A stretch of 64,000 bases of DNA from Bacillota bacterium (GTDB lineage: Bacteria > Bacillota > Proteinivoracia > UBA4975 > VEMY01): positions 1-64,000 of the forward strand of contig VEMY01000019.1 of NCBI GenBank assembly GCA_009711825.1, in the 5' to 3' direction. The notes beneath the pieces are model-generated. The model had not been told where the DNA came from and did not search any database. It saw only the letters and a list, made by a program, of their open reading frames with translations. Positions within the stretch are counted from its first letter, which is position 1. Every line of letters begins with the position of its first letter. Positions 24,042-33,778 of the stretch are shown piece after piece. The translations under genes were made by a program, and so were the position numbers.

Positions 24042-25067
24042 GTGGAATGGAGTATTGAAAAGATTATCAACTACCAGTCTGACAAACTGTGGGGAGAGGG
24101 CTATTTTCAGTTTGGATTCCATGATCGCAACGGCAATCGGTATGTAATCGACCATGATAATAACCGCCTCGGACTGTTGGCGGGAGACGGAGAGAGTTTT
24201 GACTGGAGTGCCGGTATTGAGCCGCTTCCAGGCAGCGAAACCCACATCCCACTTGCTCTGGATGCCCCAGTCTATTTAGGGGACTATGGAGACGGCACTT
24301 TTATCGTGTCCAGCTATGGTAATAGCAAAATTTACAGGATTGATCCGACTAATCACAGTGCAAGTGTGATGATTGACGGTAATAAACTGGGACTGAATGA
24401 TCTCCATAACTGTGTTCCGGATTTGATGGGAAATATTTGGATTCACGGTGTAAAGGCCAATCGGGTCTGGTGCTTTAATCCCCAAGGAGAACTATTACAC
24501 ACTTTGGGCGATGGGCAACCCGGATTTCAACCGGATATTGTTGCGTGGGAGCAGGTCCGGTTTCGAAAGATCTTTGACCTGCGGCAAGGACCGGATGGGC
24601 AAATCTATGTTCTGGACAGCGGCAACTTTAGTGTCCGTAAGATTGACATAGACGCGCAAACAGTCAGTACTTTGGCAGGAACCGGCGAACCTGGATATAC
24701 CGGGGACGGGGGGGCCGCCAAGGACGCAACCTTCGGCGGGAACCCCGGGGCAGATTTCGACGGTCCCTGGTCCCTCTCTCTTGATGAACGGGGCAATATT
24801 TTTGTCGGTGACACCCAAAACGGAGTTGTGCGGATGATAATCAGAGAGACCAGTGTGATCACTACTATCGCCGGAAGGCCCAATCCTGTTAAAGGACTGC
24901 GCAACAATCCGGCAGAAACAGATCCGCATAAGCTAAATTTTCCACTGATTTGCAGTCTGGATTATTACAACGGACGCCTTTTTATACCCGAGTGGGACGG
25001 AGATATGGTTGTCTTAAAATCTAACCTACCCGATAGTAAGATTAACTTGCATAGGCTGGAACAATAG
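24042..25067 (+). CDS. NHL-repeat beta-propeller protein (341 aa)
   Basis: Cytoplasmic-looking protein (no signal peptide) with several NHL-type repeats: GNRYVIDHDNNRL, GTFIVSSYGNSKIYRID, GNIWIHGVKANRVWCF, GQIYVLDSGNFSVRKID and GNIFVGDTQNGVVRMI, followed by AGRPNP. These fold as a beta-propeller that typically binds ligands or proteins. GTG start at 24042, 7 nt after GAGGAA. Monocistronic. Function not predictable. Confidence 0.75.
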   Translation: MEWSIEKIINYQSDKLWGEGYFQFGFHDRNGNRYVIDHDNNRLGLLAGDGESFDWSAGIEPLPGSETHIPLALDAPVYLGDYGDGTFIVSSYGNSKIYRIDPTNHSASVMIDGNKLGLNDLHNCVPDLMGNIWIHGVKANRVWCFNPQGELLHTLGDGQPGFQPDIVAWEQVRFRKIFDLRQGPDGQIYVLDSGNFSVRKIDIDAQTVSTLAGTGEPGYTGDGGAAKDATFGGNPGADFDGPWSLSLDERGNIFVGDTQNGVVRMIIRETSVITTIAGRPNPVKGLRNNPAETDPHKLNFPLICSLDYYNGRLFIPEWDGDMVVLKSNLPDSKINLHRLEQ

Positions 25068-25210
25068 CCAAAAAAACCGGCGGTGCCTTCTATGGTATGA
25101 TCAGAGGACGTTAAATAGATGGGGTTGGGGTTATACTGAAGATACCTGAGTGGGGTTGGAAGGCCAAGGTTCAGCAGTATCGCGAAAGTTAACGCAGGAA
25201 GAGGTGCGCT

Positions 25211-25882
25211 GTGGAAATACCGATTATATTTGAAGACAATCATCTCCTAGTGGTTAATAAACCGGTAAATGTATTATCCCAGGCGGATAAAACCGGGGAT
25301 AAAGATATGCTTACTTTGCTCAAACAGGATTTAAAGGTCAGATATAACAAGCCCGGCAATGTCTATTTGGGCCTGGTGCACCGATTGGACCGACCGGTGG
25401 GCGGGGTCATGGTTTTTGCCAAGACCTCAAAGGCGGCAGCGCGGCTTTCAGACCAAATAAGGACACGGGAGTTTGCAAAGACTTATCTGGCAGTTGTGCA
25501 CGGTAAGCCCAAAAAAGCAAACCGACTGCGACACTACCTGGCCAAGGATTCCAGCACCAACACAGTTTCTGTCGTCAGCAGTGACGCGCAGAATGCCAAG
25601 GAAGCTGAGCTGGAGTACCATGTCTTAGCTAGCACCGGGGACTTGAGTCTGCTCAAGATTAACTTAATTACGGGGCGGCCCCACCAGATCAGGGTTCAGT
25701 TTGCCGCAACAGACTATCCTTTATATGGGGACCAAAAATACGGCGCCAAGATTAATAAACCCGGGCAACAATTAGCTCTATTCTGCCACGAAATAAGTTG
25801 TCTGCATCCCACCCGTAAAGAACCGCTGACCTTCAGCCAGAATCCACGGGATGTTCACCCCTGGAATCAATTTGCGTTGTAG
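25211..25882 (+). CDS. RluA-family RNA pseudouridine synthase (223 aa)
   Basis: Contains the RluA signature HRLDRPVGGVMVFAKTSKAAARLSDQ with the catalytic Asp (about residue 60), and LITGRPHQIRVQ near the C-terminus. At 223 aa it is the short form, lacking an S4 domain, like YjbO/TruC-type enzymes. It converts uridine to pseudouridine in rRNA or tRNA. GTG start at 25211 after GGAAGAGGTG. Convergent with the VWA operon and separated from it by a strong terminator. Confidence 0.92.
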   Translation: MEIPIIFEDNHLLVVNKPVNVLSQADKTGDKDMLTLLKQDLKVRYNKPGNVYLGLVHRLDRPVGGVMVFAKTSKAAARLSDQIRTREFAKTYLAVVHGKPKKANRLRHYLAKDSSTNTVSVVSSDAQNAKEAELEYHVLASTGDLSLLKINLITGRPHQIRVQFAATDYPLYGDQKYGAKINKPGQQLALFCHEISCLHPTRKEPLTFSQNPRDVHPWNQFAL

Positions 25883-25912
25883 TTCTTCCCCGTCAAAATA
25901 TGACGTCATAGC

Positions 25913-25941
25913 TAACCCCTGGCCGGTGTGGCCAGGGGTTA
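25913..25941. terminator. Bidirectional terminator between rluA-like gene and VWA operon
   Basis: Twelve-base-pair stem TAACCCCTGGCC (25913-25924) with GGCCAGGGGTTA (25930-25941), loop GGTGT. It lies between two convergent genes, 17 nt past the VWA gene stop. Confidence 0.75.
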
Positions 25942-25957
25942 ACTTGTCCGGTCTGCC

Positions 25958-28573
25958 CTAGCGAGAGCGTTTTTTGGCTTTAAGCAGGCGCTCCATGGCC
26001 GGGTCTTGCCCCGGTCCCGAGTCAGTATCTTCGGCTAGGGGCCGTTTTTGTTTGCGCCGGGGCATGGTGACGGCCAGCCCCAGACGGCGGGCAGCGATGT
26101 CCACGGGCCAGAGGATGATAGCGGCTAAAAGTAGCCAGTTGCTGATGTCAGTCGCCCGGCGGGCAGGCGTAAAGTCCGCGTTAAAGACCTGACGGGCGGC
26201 GGTGAGCTCACGGCCGCCAGTGGTTTCGGCAAGAGTGTGCAACAAGGCGTTGCCATCACTTTGACTAATGGAGAATTCCGGTGGGTAGGGAACGGCGAAG
26301 CCGCTTACAGCCTGGGCCTGAACCACGTCATCTTGCAGGCGCTGGCCGCTGAGCAGGTAAACGCCCTGGGGAACATAATCCACACTGACGCTGTACCTAC
26401 CCCGGCCCACAGGCAGAAGCTCCAGCACTTGGCGCTGATTTTCAACATCGATCATCGTCACCTTGATTGACTCGCCATCTCCCAGTGATTCATTGGTCAT
26501 CGCCGATATTTCGGCGCCGGCATCCTGGAGGCGCACATCCAGGGCCAGGTCGCCACCACTCCGGGCCGGGACCACCCAGTTGAGGGTATCCAGCCAGAGG
26601 TCGGCAAAGGCCGGATGGGCAAGCAGTTGCTGGCTCCAGAGGCCAAAACTGTCGCTGGTGAAAGCGATTGACCGGCCAAGCCCGTACTGCCAGCGGGCAA
26701 GCAACGGGTGTTCCCGGTGGGTCGCCAGCAGCACCTCCGCCGTTGCTTTGGCTTTGCTGGCCACATACCCATGCAAAACAGGGGCAGTTTCCAGGAACCA
26801 ACGGCTGTCGGGATGGGTGACGGAGGGTTGGAAGTCCTCCTCCACCAGGTAATCGCCGCCGGCCAGCACAGTTTCCTGAACAAAAACCCCCGGCAAATCC
26901 CCCGGTCGGGGCACCGGGTAATAGCGACCATCGGCATTTTCCGCCAGGCTCTGCATATGTTGCTCATCGGCATCAGCGCCCAGGGCAATTGTAGTCAGAC
27001 TGACGGCATTGTCGCGCATGGCCTCAAGCAGGGGTTCGTAATTGTACTGGGTCCCTTCTACACCGTCACTAAGGAGGATTATATGCTTGGAGCGCACACT
27101 GTCCCTAAGCATTGCCTCTGCCTGTTCCAGAGCAGGGTGGATGATTGTGCCGCCACCCTGCTGTATTGCCTCTATCTTGGCAGTTAGCGCAGCTTTGTCG
27201 GTGACCTCTGTCAGGTCAAATTCCACGCGGTAGTTGTTATCGAAGGTAATAACCGACAGACGGTCCCGGGGCTTGAGGATATCCAGAGCGCTAACGGCAG
27301 CGTTTTTAGCCATGTTCAACTTTTCGCCGCTCATGCTGCCGGAACGGTCGATTACCAACACCAAGTCGAGGCCCGGAAGGTCTTCCTGTTCCTCCACTTC
27401 CATGGTCACGGGCAAAAGGGTCTCCAGGGGCGTGTCCTGGTACAAACCGAGCCCATAAGAACTTTTGCCGCCAACTGCCACCAAACCGCCGCCCAGCTCG
27501 CTGACAAATGCCTCCAAGGCATGCATTCTCGCCTCATCCAGGAAATAGGCGGGAACATCCACCAGGTATACGGCCTGGAAGCTGGCAAGGTCCGTGAGGT
27601 TATGGTGAAACTGATCAACGCTGATGCGTTGGACATCGACACCGTTGTTGACAAACACATCATGCAAGGGAAAACCTTTATCCCGCACCCCTTCAACGAT
27701 CAGCAGCCGCGGTGGCGCCTGGACAAAAGTAATCCCATCCACCTGATTGTTCTGCAGCCAGGTGTCGTGCTCCGGTTGAATGGCCGCCGTGACTCGCTGC
27801 ATGCTCTGGCCACTGACGGTAACCGGAATTGAGTAACGTTGAACACCGGCGCTCACCGAAACATCATCGGCAAAGACAAGGTTAGGACCCCAGAACAAAC
27901 TGAGCTGGGCACTGGTGTTGACGGTGGACTCCAGCTCCACGTCGACAATAACTTGTTGGTCCAGATAGGTGTTGCGGGGGAGAGAGATGTCCCGGATTGC
28001 CACTTCCGGGCCCTGTTCCGGGCTTAATGGCAAAACATCGACGGGCAGGTCACCCAGTGTTTGGGCAAAGCGGACAGCGTCACCGACATTCTCCAGCCCG
28101 TCGCTGACCAGGACAACCCGTCCATTGGCATCGCCGGGAATCAGGCCGTAGGCGGTGCGCAGGGCCGCTTCAATGGCGGTAAACTGGTTATCCACGCTGC
28201 TCTGTAGCCCCGGCAGCCGCTCCATGCCATAGGGCTTGAGCAGTTGACTGTCCCGACCAAAGGCCAGCACTGCCGCCTGATCTTCTGACCCCATATAGCC
28301 CAGGCTTTCATTAATCCAGCCGGTAACGTCCTCAGCTTGCTCAACGCTCCTGGAGCTGTCCACCAGAAACACAACACTCTGCCCGGGGAAGGTCCTGACA
28401 AGATGGGGCCCAGCCATGGCAAGAATCAAGAGGAAGAGAATGCCGGCCCGCAAGAAAAGAATCAGGGGGCGGGCCGCCCGCAGATAGCGACGGCGACCGT
28501 TGTACATAACCATCAGCAATGCGGCAGGCAGAAGCAAGAGCAAAAACCAGGGACTGGCAAAACTAATAGCCAC
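25958..28573 (-). CDS. Membrane protein with two von Willebrand factor A-type domains (871 aa)
   Basis: Two N-terminal membrane segments, then a first VWA-like domain with a DSSRS MIDAS (about residue 70), a middle glutamine-amidotransferase-like fold (LGGGLVAVGGKSSYGLGLYQDTPLETLLPV), and a second VWA domain with a full DRSGS MIDAS (about residue 407), a Thr in VSDGVEGT-type position and a C-terminal membrane segment with basic tail. The GTG at 28573 overlaps the end of the upstream BatA-like gene. It is the last gene of a five-gene unit with MoxR and DUF58, the layout of bat operons. Its job is probably assembly or ligand binding at the outer face of the membrane. Confidence 0.85.
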   Translation of the reverse strand: MAISFASPWFLLLLLPAALLMVMYNGRRRYLRAARPLILFLRAGILFLLILAMAGPHLVRTFPGQSVVFLVDSSRSVEQAEDVTGWINESLGYMGSEDQAAVLAFGRDSQLLKPYGMERLPGLQSSVDNQFTAIEAALRTAYGLIPGDANGRVVLVSDGLENVGDAVRFAQTLGDLPVDVLPLSPEQGPEVAIRDISLPRNTYLDQQVIVDVELESTVNTSAQLSLFWGPNLVFADDVSVSAGVQRYSIPVTVSGQSMQRVTAAIQPEHDTWLQNNQVDGITFVQAPPRLLIVEGVRDKGFPLHDVFVNNGVDVQRISVDQFHHNLTDLASFQAVYLVDVPAYFLDEARMHALEAFVSELGGGLVAVGGKSSYGLGLYQDTPLETLLPVTMEVEEQEDLPGLDLVLVIDRSGSMSGEKLNMAKNAAVSALDILKPRDRLSVITFDNNYRVEFDLTEVTDKAALTAKIEAIQQGGGTIIHPALEQAEAMLRDSVRSKHIILLSDGVEGTQYNYEPLLEAMRDNAVSLTTIALGADADEQHMQSLAENADGRYYPVPRPGDLPGVFVQETVLAGGDYLVEEDFQPSVTHPDSRWFLETAPVLHGYVASKAKATAEVLLATHREHPLLARWQYGLGRSIAFTSDSFGLWSQQLLAHPAFADLWLDTLNWVVPARSGGDLALDVRLQDAGAEISAMTNESLGDGESIKVTMIDVENQRQVLELLPVGRGRYSVSVDYVPQGVYLLSGQRLQDDVVQAQAVSGFAVPYPPEFSISQSDGNALLHTLAETTGGRELTAARQVFNADFTPARRATDISNWLLLAAIILWPVDIAARRLGLAVTMPRRKQKRPLAEDTDSGPGQDPAMERLLKAKKRSR

Positions 28574-30347
28574 TGTTATCCACCCACCATTCCAAACCGA
28601 TGACTGCCAGGGCAAAAAGCGCCAAGGGCATAAACAAGGGGAGCTGCCCGCCGCGACGCTGGCTGTCCCGGGGCTCACCGGCAATATTTATCGTTGAACG
28701 GGCCGAGAGGTTCTCACTGGTCGCCGGCGGATTCACCGGAACGAGAACCTCACTGCCGTCTATTGTCAGGGTATAGATTCCCGGTTCGTCCAGGACGGGG
28801 CCCTGGTGCGGCCAGGGCGCGGAACCGGCGCTGAGGCTGCCATCCGGTGCCTGCAGGCTCACTGTTTCCGCGGCGTAAGGCGGCTGAATCAGCGGCATGC
28901 GACCGAAGCGAAATTCACCTAGGTCAACTTGGTAACCGCGGAAATAATCAAGGATATTGCGCATTAGAATCGGGAAGGCCGGGCGCAGGGGGAGGTCCCC
29001 GGCCTGGACAGCAAACCCAAAGGCCACCAGGGGGTGCCCCTGGTTTGAATACTCGGCCGCCACTGGTCCCCGATCGCTTTGCAAGAGAACCTGACCGCCC
29101 CGCAGCGACTTGGCGAAGCTAATATTCACCTCGGTGAAATCGACCCATTCCAACAACCGATGCGCGGCCGGGGTTACATCGGCAAGCTCGGTCGGCGCAG
29201 CGGTCTCCATATGACTATTGGGGTGGGGAGGATCGAAGACCAGGAGAGGCGCCTGAGGTAATTGGGCGGGCAAATATCCGTCGAACACAAAATAGTCATG
29301 GTTAGCGGCCATCTCGGAATGATAGCGCTCCGGCGCCACCTTGCTCACCGTCAAACCAGGCGTGAGCATCAGGGCCCGCTCCAAAAAGAGGTTGCCTTCG
29401 CTGATCAGAAGCAGACGCTCGTCACTTCGCTCTCCGACAGTGGCGTAAATTTCATTGTCCCAGGCCAAATCGTCCCCCTGGGTCGTGGCCCGGTACCAGG
29501 AGGAGGCAGGTAAATTGCGCCAGACCTGGACAGTGCGTTCCCCGGGAACGACCCTGATTTCCCGGCGCCCAACCACAGCGCCCTTGTCATCGCTAACCTG
29601 GATTGTGGCCGCCACTTCCTCGGTGCCATTATTTAAGACTGTGAGATATAAGCGCTCGCCGTCGCCGAGCAAATCTTCCAAGGCAAGGTTGCGTACCTCG
29701 GTTGTGCCAACGGCGAAGTATGTCAAAGAATAGTCCAAGCGCTGGGGCACTTCAGCAAATACACCGTCACTGAGCAGAACCAGTTCGGGCTCCTCCAGGG
29801 AGTGGGCCATGTTTTCCGCCAAAAGCAGGGCAGCGGCGGCATTGGCCTGACCGGAATCGATATTTACCCGCTCAAGGCCGCTGAGCAAAGTGGCGGCGTT
29901 GGCTGTGAGGCCGCTGATGATTGTCGCCTCTTCGCCCATAGCGACTATGCCAATCTGATCTCTGCCAGACTTGCTGTTCACCAGCTGCCGGGCCTCAGCC
30001 AGGGCACGGTCGAGGCGGGTCCCTCCTGCGCTATCGGCTACGCCCATGGACACCGAGGTGTCGATTATTAAAACACGGTCGCGTCCGCCCAGGGCGCCGG
30101 CCCAGTCCAGAGCCGGTCGCGCCAGAGCCAAAACCAGCAGCAATGCCGCCAGCAATTGCAGGTAAAAGAGCAAATTGCGCAGCAGCCGATTGATGCGCAG
30201 GGCCGGGGAAGAGATGCGCTCCAGACGCTCCCAAAGCAACACGCTGGATACGGTCTGGGGACGGGTGCGTTTTTTTAACATATAGAGAAGAATTATAACC
30301 GGCAGCGAAAGCGCTGCCAAAAGGGCCATAGGTTGAAGTAAAGTCAA
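28563..30347 (-). CDS. BatA-like membrane protein with VWA domain (594 aa)
   Basis: N-terminal aerotolerance-type region (MTLLQPMALLAALSLPVIILLYMLKKR, then LLFYLQLLAALLLVLALARPA), followed by a VWA domain with the MIDAS pattern DTSVS (about residue 94) and a C-terminal membrane segment. A central part (DYFVFDGYLPAQLPQAPLLVFDPP) resembles the ThuA/amidotransferase-like fold found in the same family. TTG start at 30347 after GGAGGG. It lies between the DUF58 gene (14-nt gap) and the double-VWA gene (11-nt overlap). The family is linked to stress and envelope functions; the exact role is unknown. Confidence 0.87.
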   Translation of the reverse strand: MTLLQPMALLAALSLPVIILLYMLKKRTRPQTVSSVLLWERLERISSPALRINRLLRNLLFYLQLLAALLLVLALARPALDWAGALGGRDRVLIIDTSVSMGVADSAGGTRLDRALAEARQLVNSKSGRDQIGIVAMGEEATIISGLTANAATLLSGLERVNIDSGQANAAAALLLAENMAHSLEEPELVLLSDGVFAEVPQRLDYSLTYFAVGTTEVRNLALEDLLGDGERLYLTVLNNGTEEVAATIQVSDDKGAVVGRREIRVVPGERTVQVWRNLPASSWYRATTQGDDLAWDNEIYATVGERSDERLLLISEGNLFLERALMLTPGLTVSKVAPERYHSEMAANHDYFVFDGYLPAQLPQAPLLVFDPPHPNSHMETAAPTELADVTPAAHRLLEWVDFTEVNISFAKSLRGGQVLLQSDRGPVAAEYSNQGHPLVAFGFAVQAGDLPLRPAFPILMRNILDYFRGYQVDLGEFRFGRMPLIQPPYAAETVSLQAPDGSLSAGSAPWPHQGPVLDEPGIYTLTIDGSEVLVPVNPPATSENLSARSTINIAGEPRDSQRRGGQLPLFMPLALFALAVIGLEWWVDNSGY

Positions 30348-30363
30348 GACACACCCTCCTCTC

Positions 30364-31248
30364 TCACCAGGAGTTTAAAACTGTCGATGCAATCGTCAGC
30401 AGAAAATCCACAGGGTTTTCACTGCAATCATAGCGGAAATAATTGATGCCCCGCTGGCGGCAAAAGTCAGCGATTTGCTCGCTATGGCGGGCAAAAGCGT
30501 CCCGATAACCACGCAGTACAAGCGGATCCACATCCACTTCTTTTTTGCTGCCGGTTTCGCTGTCAACCAGGGAGACCGGCCCCCGGTACTCGGGTTCCAG
30601 TTCATCGGGGCTGAATACATGAAACAGCAAAAGCTGCTGGCGGCTGTTCACCAGCTTTTCCAAACCCCGCTGCCAGCCGCCCGGGGAGAGAAAGTCGGAG
30701 ATGAGCACAGTCAGCTGAAGCGGCTTGAGCTGACGGGCAAAGGAAAGGCAAAGGCTGTTTAAATCCCCTTCCCGGTCAAACTCCCGGGCGCTGAGAAAGC
30801 TGAGCAGACGGGAGAAGGCGCCCTTACCATGCACCGGCGGCAGATACTGGCTCAACTCTTTGGGGCCAATGCCCACCGCAACCCGGTCATAGGCCTTGAT
30901 GCTCAAATAACCCAGCGCCAGGGCCAGTTCCAGGGCACGACGACCCTTGTCGTATTCCCCCCAGTCCATAGAGCGGCTGCCATCGATCAGGACATTGACG
31001 GTGGCATCCACTTCGCTGCGGTTAAGCTTGGTGTACAGACGCCGGGAACGTCCATACAGAGACCAGTCGATCCGACGCACGTCATCGCCGGGCAGGTAGG
31101 GCCGATAATCTGCGAATTCCATTGCGGTCCCGTATTTGTTGGTCAGGCGCTTACCACTGCTGTGGCCGACCAGGCCGCCTTTATAGCGGAGGGCCAGCCG
31201 GTCCAGACGTTTGAGATCCAAATCGAAGGTCCAGGTCACTGGGCTCAA
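30364..31248 (-). CDS. DUF58 domain protein (294 aa)
   Basis: Contains the DUF58 core RPYLPGDDVRRIDWSLYGRSRRLYTKLNRSE and a degenerate VWA-like fold (VLIDGSRSMDW with DGSRS). Such proteins form a co-conserved set with MoxR ATPases. The TTG start overlaps the moxR stop by 4 nt (TTGA). The conserved Tyr-x-x-Gly-Asp-Asp-x-Arg-x-Ile-Asp-Trp element marks the family; the function is inferred only from gene context. Confidence 0.92.
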   Translation of the reverse strand: MSPVTWTFDLDLKRLDRLALRYKGGLVGHSSGKRLTNKYGTAMEFADYRPYLPGDDVRRIDWSLYGRSRRLYTKLNRSEVDATVNVLIDGSRSMDWGEYDKGRRALELALALGYLSIKAYDRVAVGIGPKELSQYLPPVHGKGAFSRLLSFLSAREFDREGDLNSLCLSFARQLKPLQLTVLISDFLSPGGWQRGLEKLVNSRQQLLLFHVFSPDELEPEYRGPVSLVDSETGSKKEVDVDPLVLRGYRDAFARHSEQIADFCRQRGINYFRYDCSENPVDFLLTIASTVLNSW

Positions 31249-32207
31249 CCCTTGGCCGTGGCAGCGAGAATCTCCGCCACCACCTGATCACCAGTGACGC
31301 CTTCGCCATAGGCCTCGAAATTGAGGACGAGACGATGACGCAAAGCAGGCAGCGCCACCCGCTCGATATCGTTAAAGCTGACATTATAGCGCCCCGCCAT
31401 AATCGCCGCCACCTTGGCAGCAAGAATGATGCTCTGAATCCCCCGGGGACTGGCGCCAACCTGCACATACGTTTGCACCAGCGGTGTTGCCTCAGGATTG
31501 CCGGGATGGGTAGCCAGCAGCACCTTAAGAGCAAACTCCAACACCGTTTCCGCAATTGGTACTTCCCGGGCAAAAGCATTAAAGGTAAGTATATCCTCAC
31601 CGCTCATCAGCGGTGTCACCTGGGGCTGCTGGGAGCCAGTGGTACGCAGCACAATCTCCCGCAAGTCCGACAGCGAGGGGTAATCCACCAGCACCTTAAA
31701 CAAAAACCTGTCCAACTGCGCCTCTGGCAGGGGATAGGTGCCCTCCATTTCCAGCGGGTTCTGGGTGGCGATTACAAAAAAGGGGCGGGGCAGGTCCCAG
31801 GACTTGCCGAACACCGTCACCGAGCGCTCCTGCATGCTCTCCAAGAGGGCGCTCTGGGTTTTGGGTGTGGCCCGGTTTATTTCATCGGCCAAAACCAGGT
31901 TGGCAAATACCGGCCCGGCCTTGAACTTAAAGTCATCGCCCTCTCCGGGGGTAATCAAATTGGTGCCGGTGATATCCGAGGGCATCATGTCCGGAGTGAA
32001 CTGAATGCGGTTGGTGCTGACGTTAAAGGCCTCACCGAGGGTGCGAACCAGCAAGGTCTTACCGAGACCGGGGACGCCTTCCAAAAGCACATGGCCGCCG
32101 GCCAGCATCGCAATCATGGTCAAATCCACAACTTCCCGCTGCCCGACAATGACCCGGCCAATCTCCTCCTGGACCTGATTTATCCGTTCCAGCCAATTGG
32201 TTTCCAT
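31245..32207 (-). CDS. MoxR-family AAA+ ATPase (320 aa)
   Basis: AAA+ chaperone-like ATPase. Walker A GVPGLGKT (about residues 39-46), Walker B LVLADEIN (about 108), the helix-2-insert-type loop ESMQERSVTVFGKSWDLPRPFFVIATQNP, sensor 1 N in ATQNP, and sensor 2 in GASPRGIQ. These are the RavA/MoxR signatures. MoxR proteins help assemble metal or cofactor-containing or multi-subunit VWA complexes. ATG at 32207, immediately after the stop of the coiled-coil protein gene. Co-transcribed with DUF58 and VWA genes. Confidence 0.95.
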   Translation of the reverse strand: METNWLERINQVQEEIGRVIVGQREVVDLTMIAMLAGGHVLLEGVPGLGKTLLVRTLGEAFNVSTNRIQFTPDMMPSDITGTNLITPGEGDDFKFKAGPVFANLVLADEINRATPKTQSALLESMQERSVTVFGKSWDLPRPFFVIATQNPLEMEGTYPLPEAQLDRFLFKVLVDYPSLSDLREIVLRTTGSQQPQVTPLMSGEDILTFNAFAREVPIAETVLEFALKVLLATHPGNPEATPLVQTYVQVGASPRGIQSIILAAKVAAIMAGRYNVSFNDIERVALPALRHRLVLNFEAYGEGVTGDQVVAEILAATAKG

Positions 32208-33608
32208 CTAATTTCCTCCCTGTTGGGGCGCTATCGACTGAAAATAATCGCGCACGTAGTTTTCCAGTGGGCCAGGGACTTCTCCCCGGCGGATTGAACT
32301 CAAAGCATCCCGCTGATAGCCGGGGTAATGGCCGGCGTAGCTATCAACCTGCAGGCCCGGGTTGAAGCGAATGATATCCCGAAGGGTAAATTCCCCATCT
32401 TCCCCCTCGCCACCCAGGGCCACTTCCTCTTCCCCGGGGATGAAAAAGAAATCCTCGTCAGTGGGGGGAGCGCTACCGGTGCCGGCGCCATCACCCGGGG
32501 TCTCACCATTGCCTTCGCCGATGCCATCACCGTCGCCGTCGCCATCACCGTTACCATCTCCATCACCGTCGCCATCACCATTGCCATCACCGTTGCCATC
32601 GCCGTCTCCCTGGTTCCCGTTTTGGCCATCCTGAGTTAACTCATCCAGGGCCGCCTGGGCCTGTTCTGGATCCAGCTCCGCCAGCACTTGCTGCAGACGC
32701 TCAATGTCCTGGGCCGTGGGCTGGGAGGCACTGTCGCTGAGTTGGGCAAGCACTTCCGAGAGTTGCTCCCGGGTATCACCTGGGGGCAGGCGGTCTACGA
32801 GCTGGCGGAGTTCTTCCGTTAATAGCTCCTGCAGCCAGGGTTCCTGTATCATTTCCCCGGCAATATCTTCGGGGGCGCCGTCAAGCAACTGGCCAAGCTG
32901 TTCGCTGGCAGCTGCGATTTGCTCCAGCTGTTCCCGGTATGCTTCCAACAGTTCCAGGGCTTCCTGGAGCAGGAGCTCCGGGTCATCTGTATTCAGCATC
33001 TGTTCCTTCAGGGCTTCCAGCTCAGCCACCAGCTCCTCCAGCAACTGATTATCCGGAAGTTCCTGGATAAGTTCTTCCACCTGTTCCACCGCTTGCTGAC
33101 GCTCTTCCTCAATTTGGCGATACTCATCAAGGGCAGTTGAAATTACCGGCGATAAAAACAGGGAGGCCAAGAATAACGCCAGCGTTACCAGAACCAGGGG
33201 CAGTGAGCGCAAAATGCGCCGGTAATCAAAGCGAACCTGCAGGGGATGGGAGTGCAAAAACTCCCGGGTATTCTCCCGCAATTTGGAAACCAGCTTGCCA
33301 TCGCCGTCCTGGTGTTCCAATACGGTCTGAATGCGCTCCTGACTTCCCAACTTGACGTCCAGCCAGCGAGCTACAACCAGGTCGCTTGGGCGCCGACGCC
33401 AATAGCAAATAAGGCCGGGAACAGCTACAGCCAGTGCTGGCAACAACCGCCAGACTCCAAGCTCGGGCCAAATCGCAGCAGTCAGATTGGCAGGAATCAG
33501 TGCCGCGAGTGCGAACACGATTATTTTCATGATTGCCAACAACCAATACTCAACAATATATCTGCGCCGTAACGGCAACAGTGCAGCAAGCTCTGCAGGC
33601 CATCTCAT
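32208..33608 (-). CDS. Membrane protein with long coiled coil and Gly-Asp repeat, DUF4175-like (466 aa)
   Basis: Three hydrophobic segments in residues 20-160, a long acidic coiled coil at about 170-330 (repeated [13 protein letters not shown]-type heptads), a low-complexity linker of about 45 residues built from GDGNGDGD units, then a C-terminal domain ending [17 protein letters not shown]. This resembles the DUF4175-type protein found upstream of MoxR in bat-like operons. ATG at 33608 after AGGGGGAA. The GD-rich segment (32500-32612) is likely flexible and might bind Ca2+. It is the first gene of the MoxR-VWA unit, separated from the upstream ABC genes by a terminator. Confidence 0.8.
   Translation of the reverse strand: MRWPAELAALLPLRRRYIVEYWLLAIMKIIVFALAALIPANLTAAIWPELGVWRLLPALAVAVPGLICYWRRRPSDLVVARWLDVKLGSQERIQTVLEHQDGDGKLVSKLRENTREFLHSHPLQVRFDYRRILRSLPLVLVTLALFLASLFLSPVISTALDEYRQIEEERQQAVEQVEELIQELPDNQLLEELVAELEALKEQMLNTDDPELLLQEALELLEAYREQLEQIAAASEQLGQLLDGAPEDIAGEMIQEPWLQELLTEELRQLVDRLPPGDTREQLSEVLAQLSDSASQPTAQDIERLQQVLAELDPEQAQAALDELTQDGQNGNQGDGDGNGDGNGDGDGDGDGNGDGDGDGDGIGEGNGETPGDGAGTGSAPPTDEDFFFIPGEEEVALGGEGEDGEFTLRDIIRFNPGLQVDSYAGHYPGYQRDALSSIRRGEVPGPLENYVRDYFQSIAPQQGGN
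32500..32612. repeat. Imperfect 6-18-bp tandem repeat encoding Gly-Asp/Asn units
   Basis: On the plus strand, units such as CCATCACCGTCG repeat with variations (GCC/GTC/ATC changes), encoding GDGNGDGD on the other strand. Array length is prone to change by slippage. It lies inside the coiled-coil gene and stays in frame. Confidence 0.8.
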
Positions 33609-33735
33609 CCAATTCCCCCTGAATTTACTTTATACTATACGACGCTTGGAATCAGGAAATAGTTTGCTTTCTAATAAAGATTATATCCGACTCCGCTACT
33701 AAGTTCGGCAATTGTGGTTCGGTCTCCTTTACGAA

Positions 33736-33762
33736 GACAAAAGACCTCGGAGTGAGGTCTTT
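33736..33762 (-). terminator. Terminator after the ABC permease gene
   Basis: On the minus strand AAAGACCTC (33762-33754) pairs with GAGGTCTTT (33748-33740), loop of 5, then TTTTG. It lies 17 nt past the permease stop and separates the three-gene ABC unit from the MoxR-VWA unit. Confidence 0.8.
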
Positions 33763-33778
33763 GCCAAGTCTAGGGTCT

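Noticed and set aside
31335-32297. Long plus-strand open frame opposite the MoxR gene (320 codons)
   Set aside because: It is the mirror of a highly conserved MoxR gene in a GC-rich stretch, has no ribosome binding site and shows no family resemblance.
32490-32612. Possible CRISPR-like or minisatellite array
   Set aside because: The units are short, unspaced and encode in-frame Gly-Asp repeats. There are no unique spacers.
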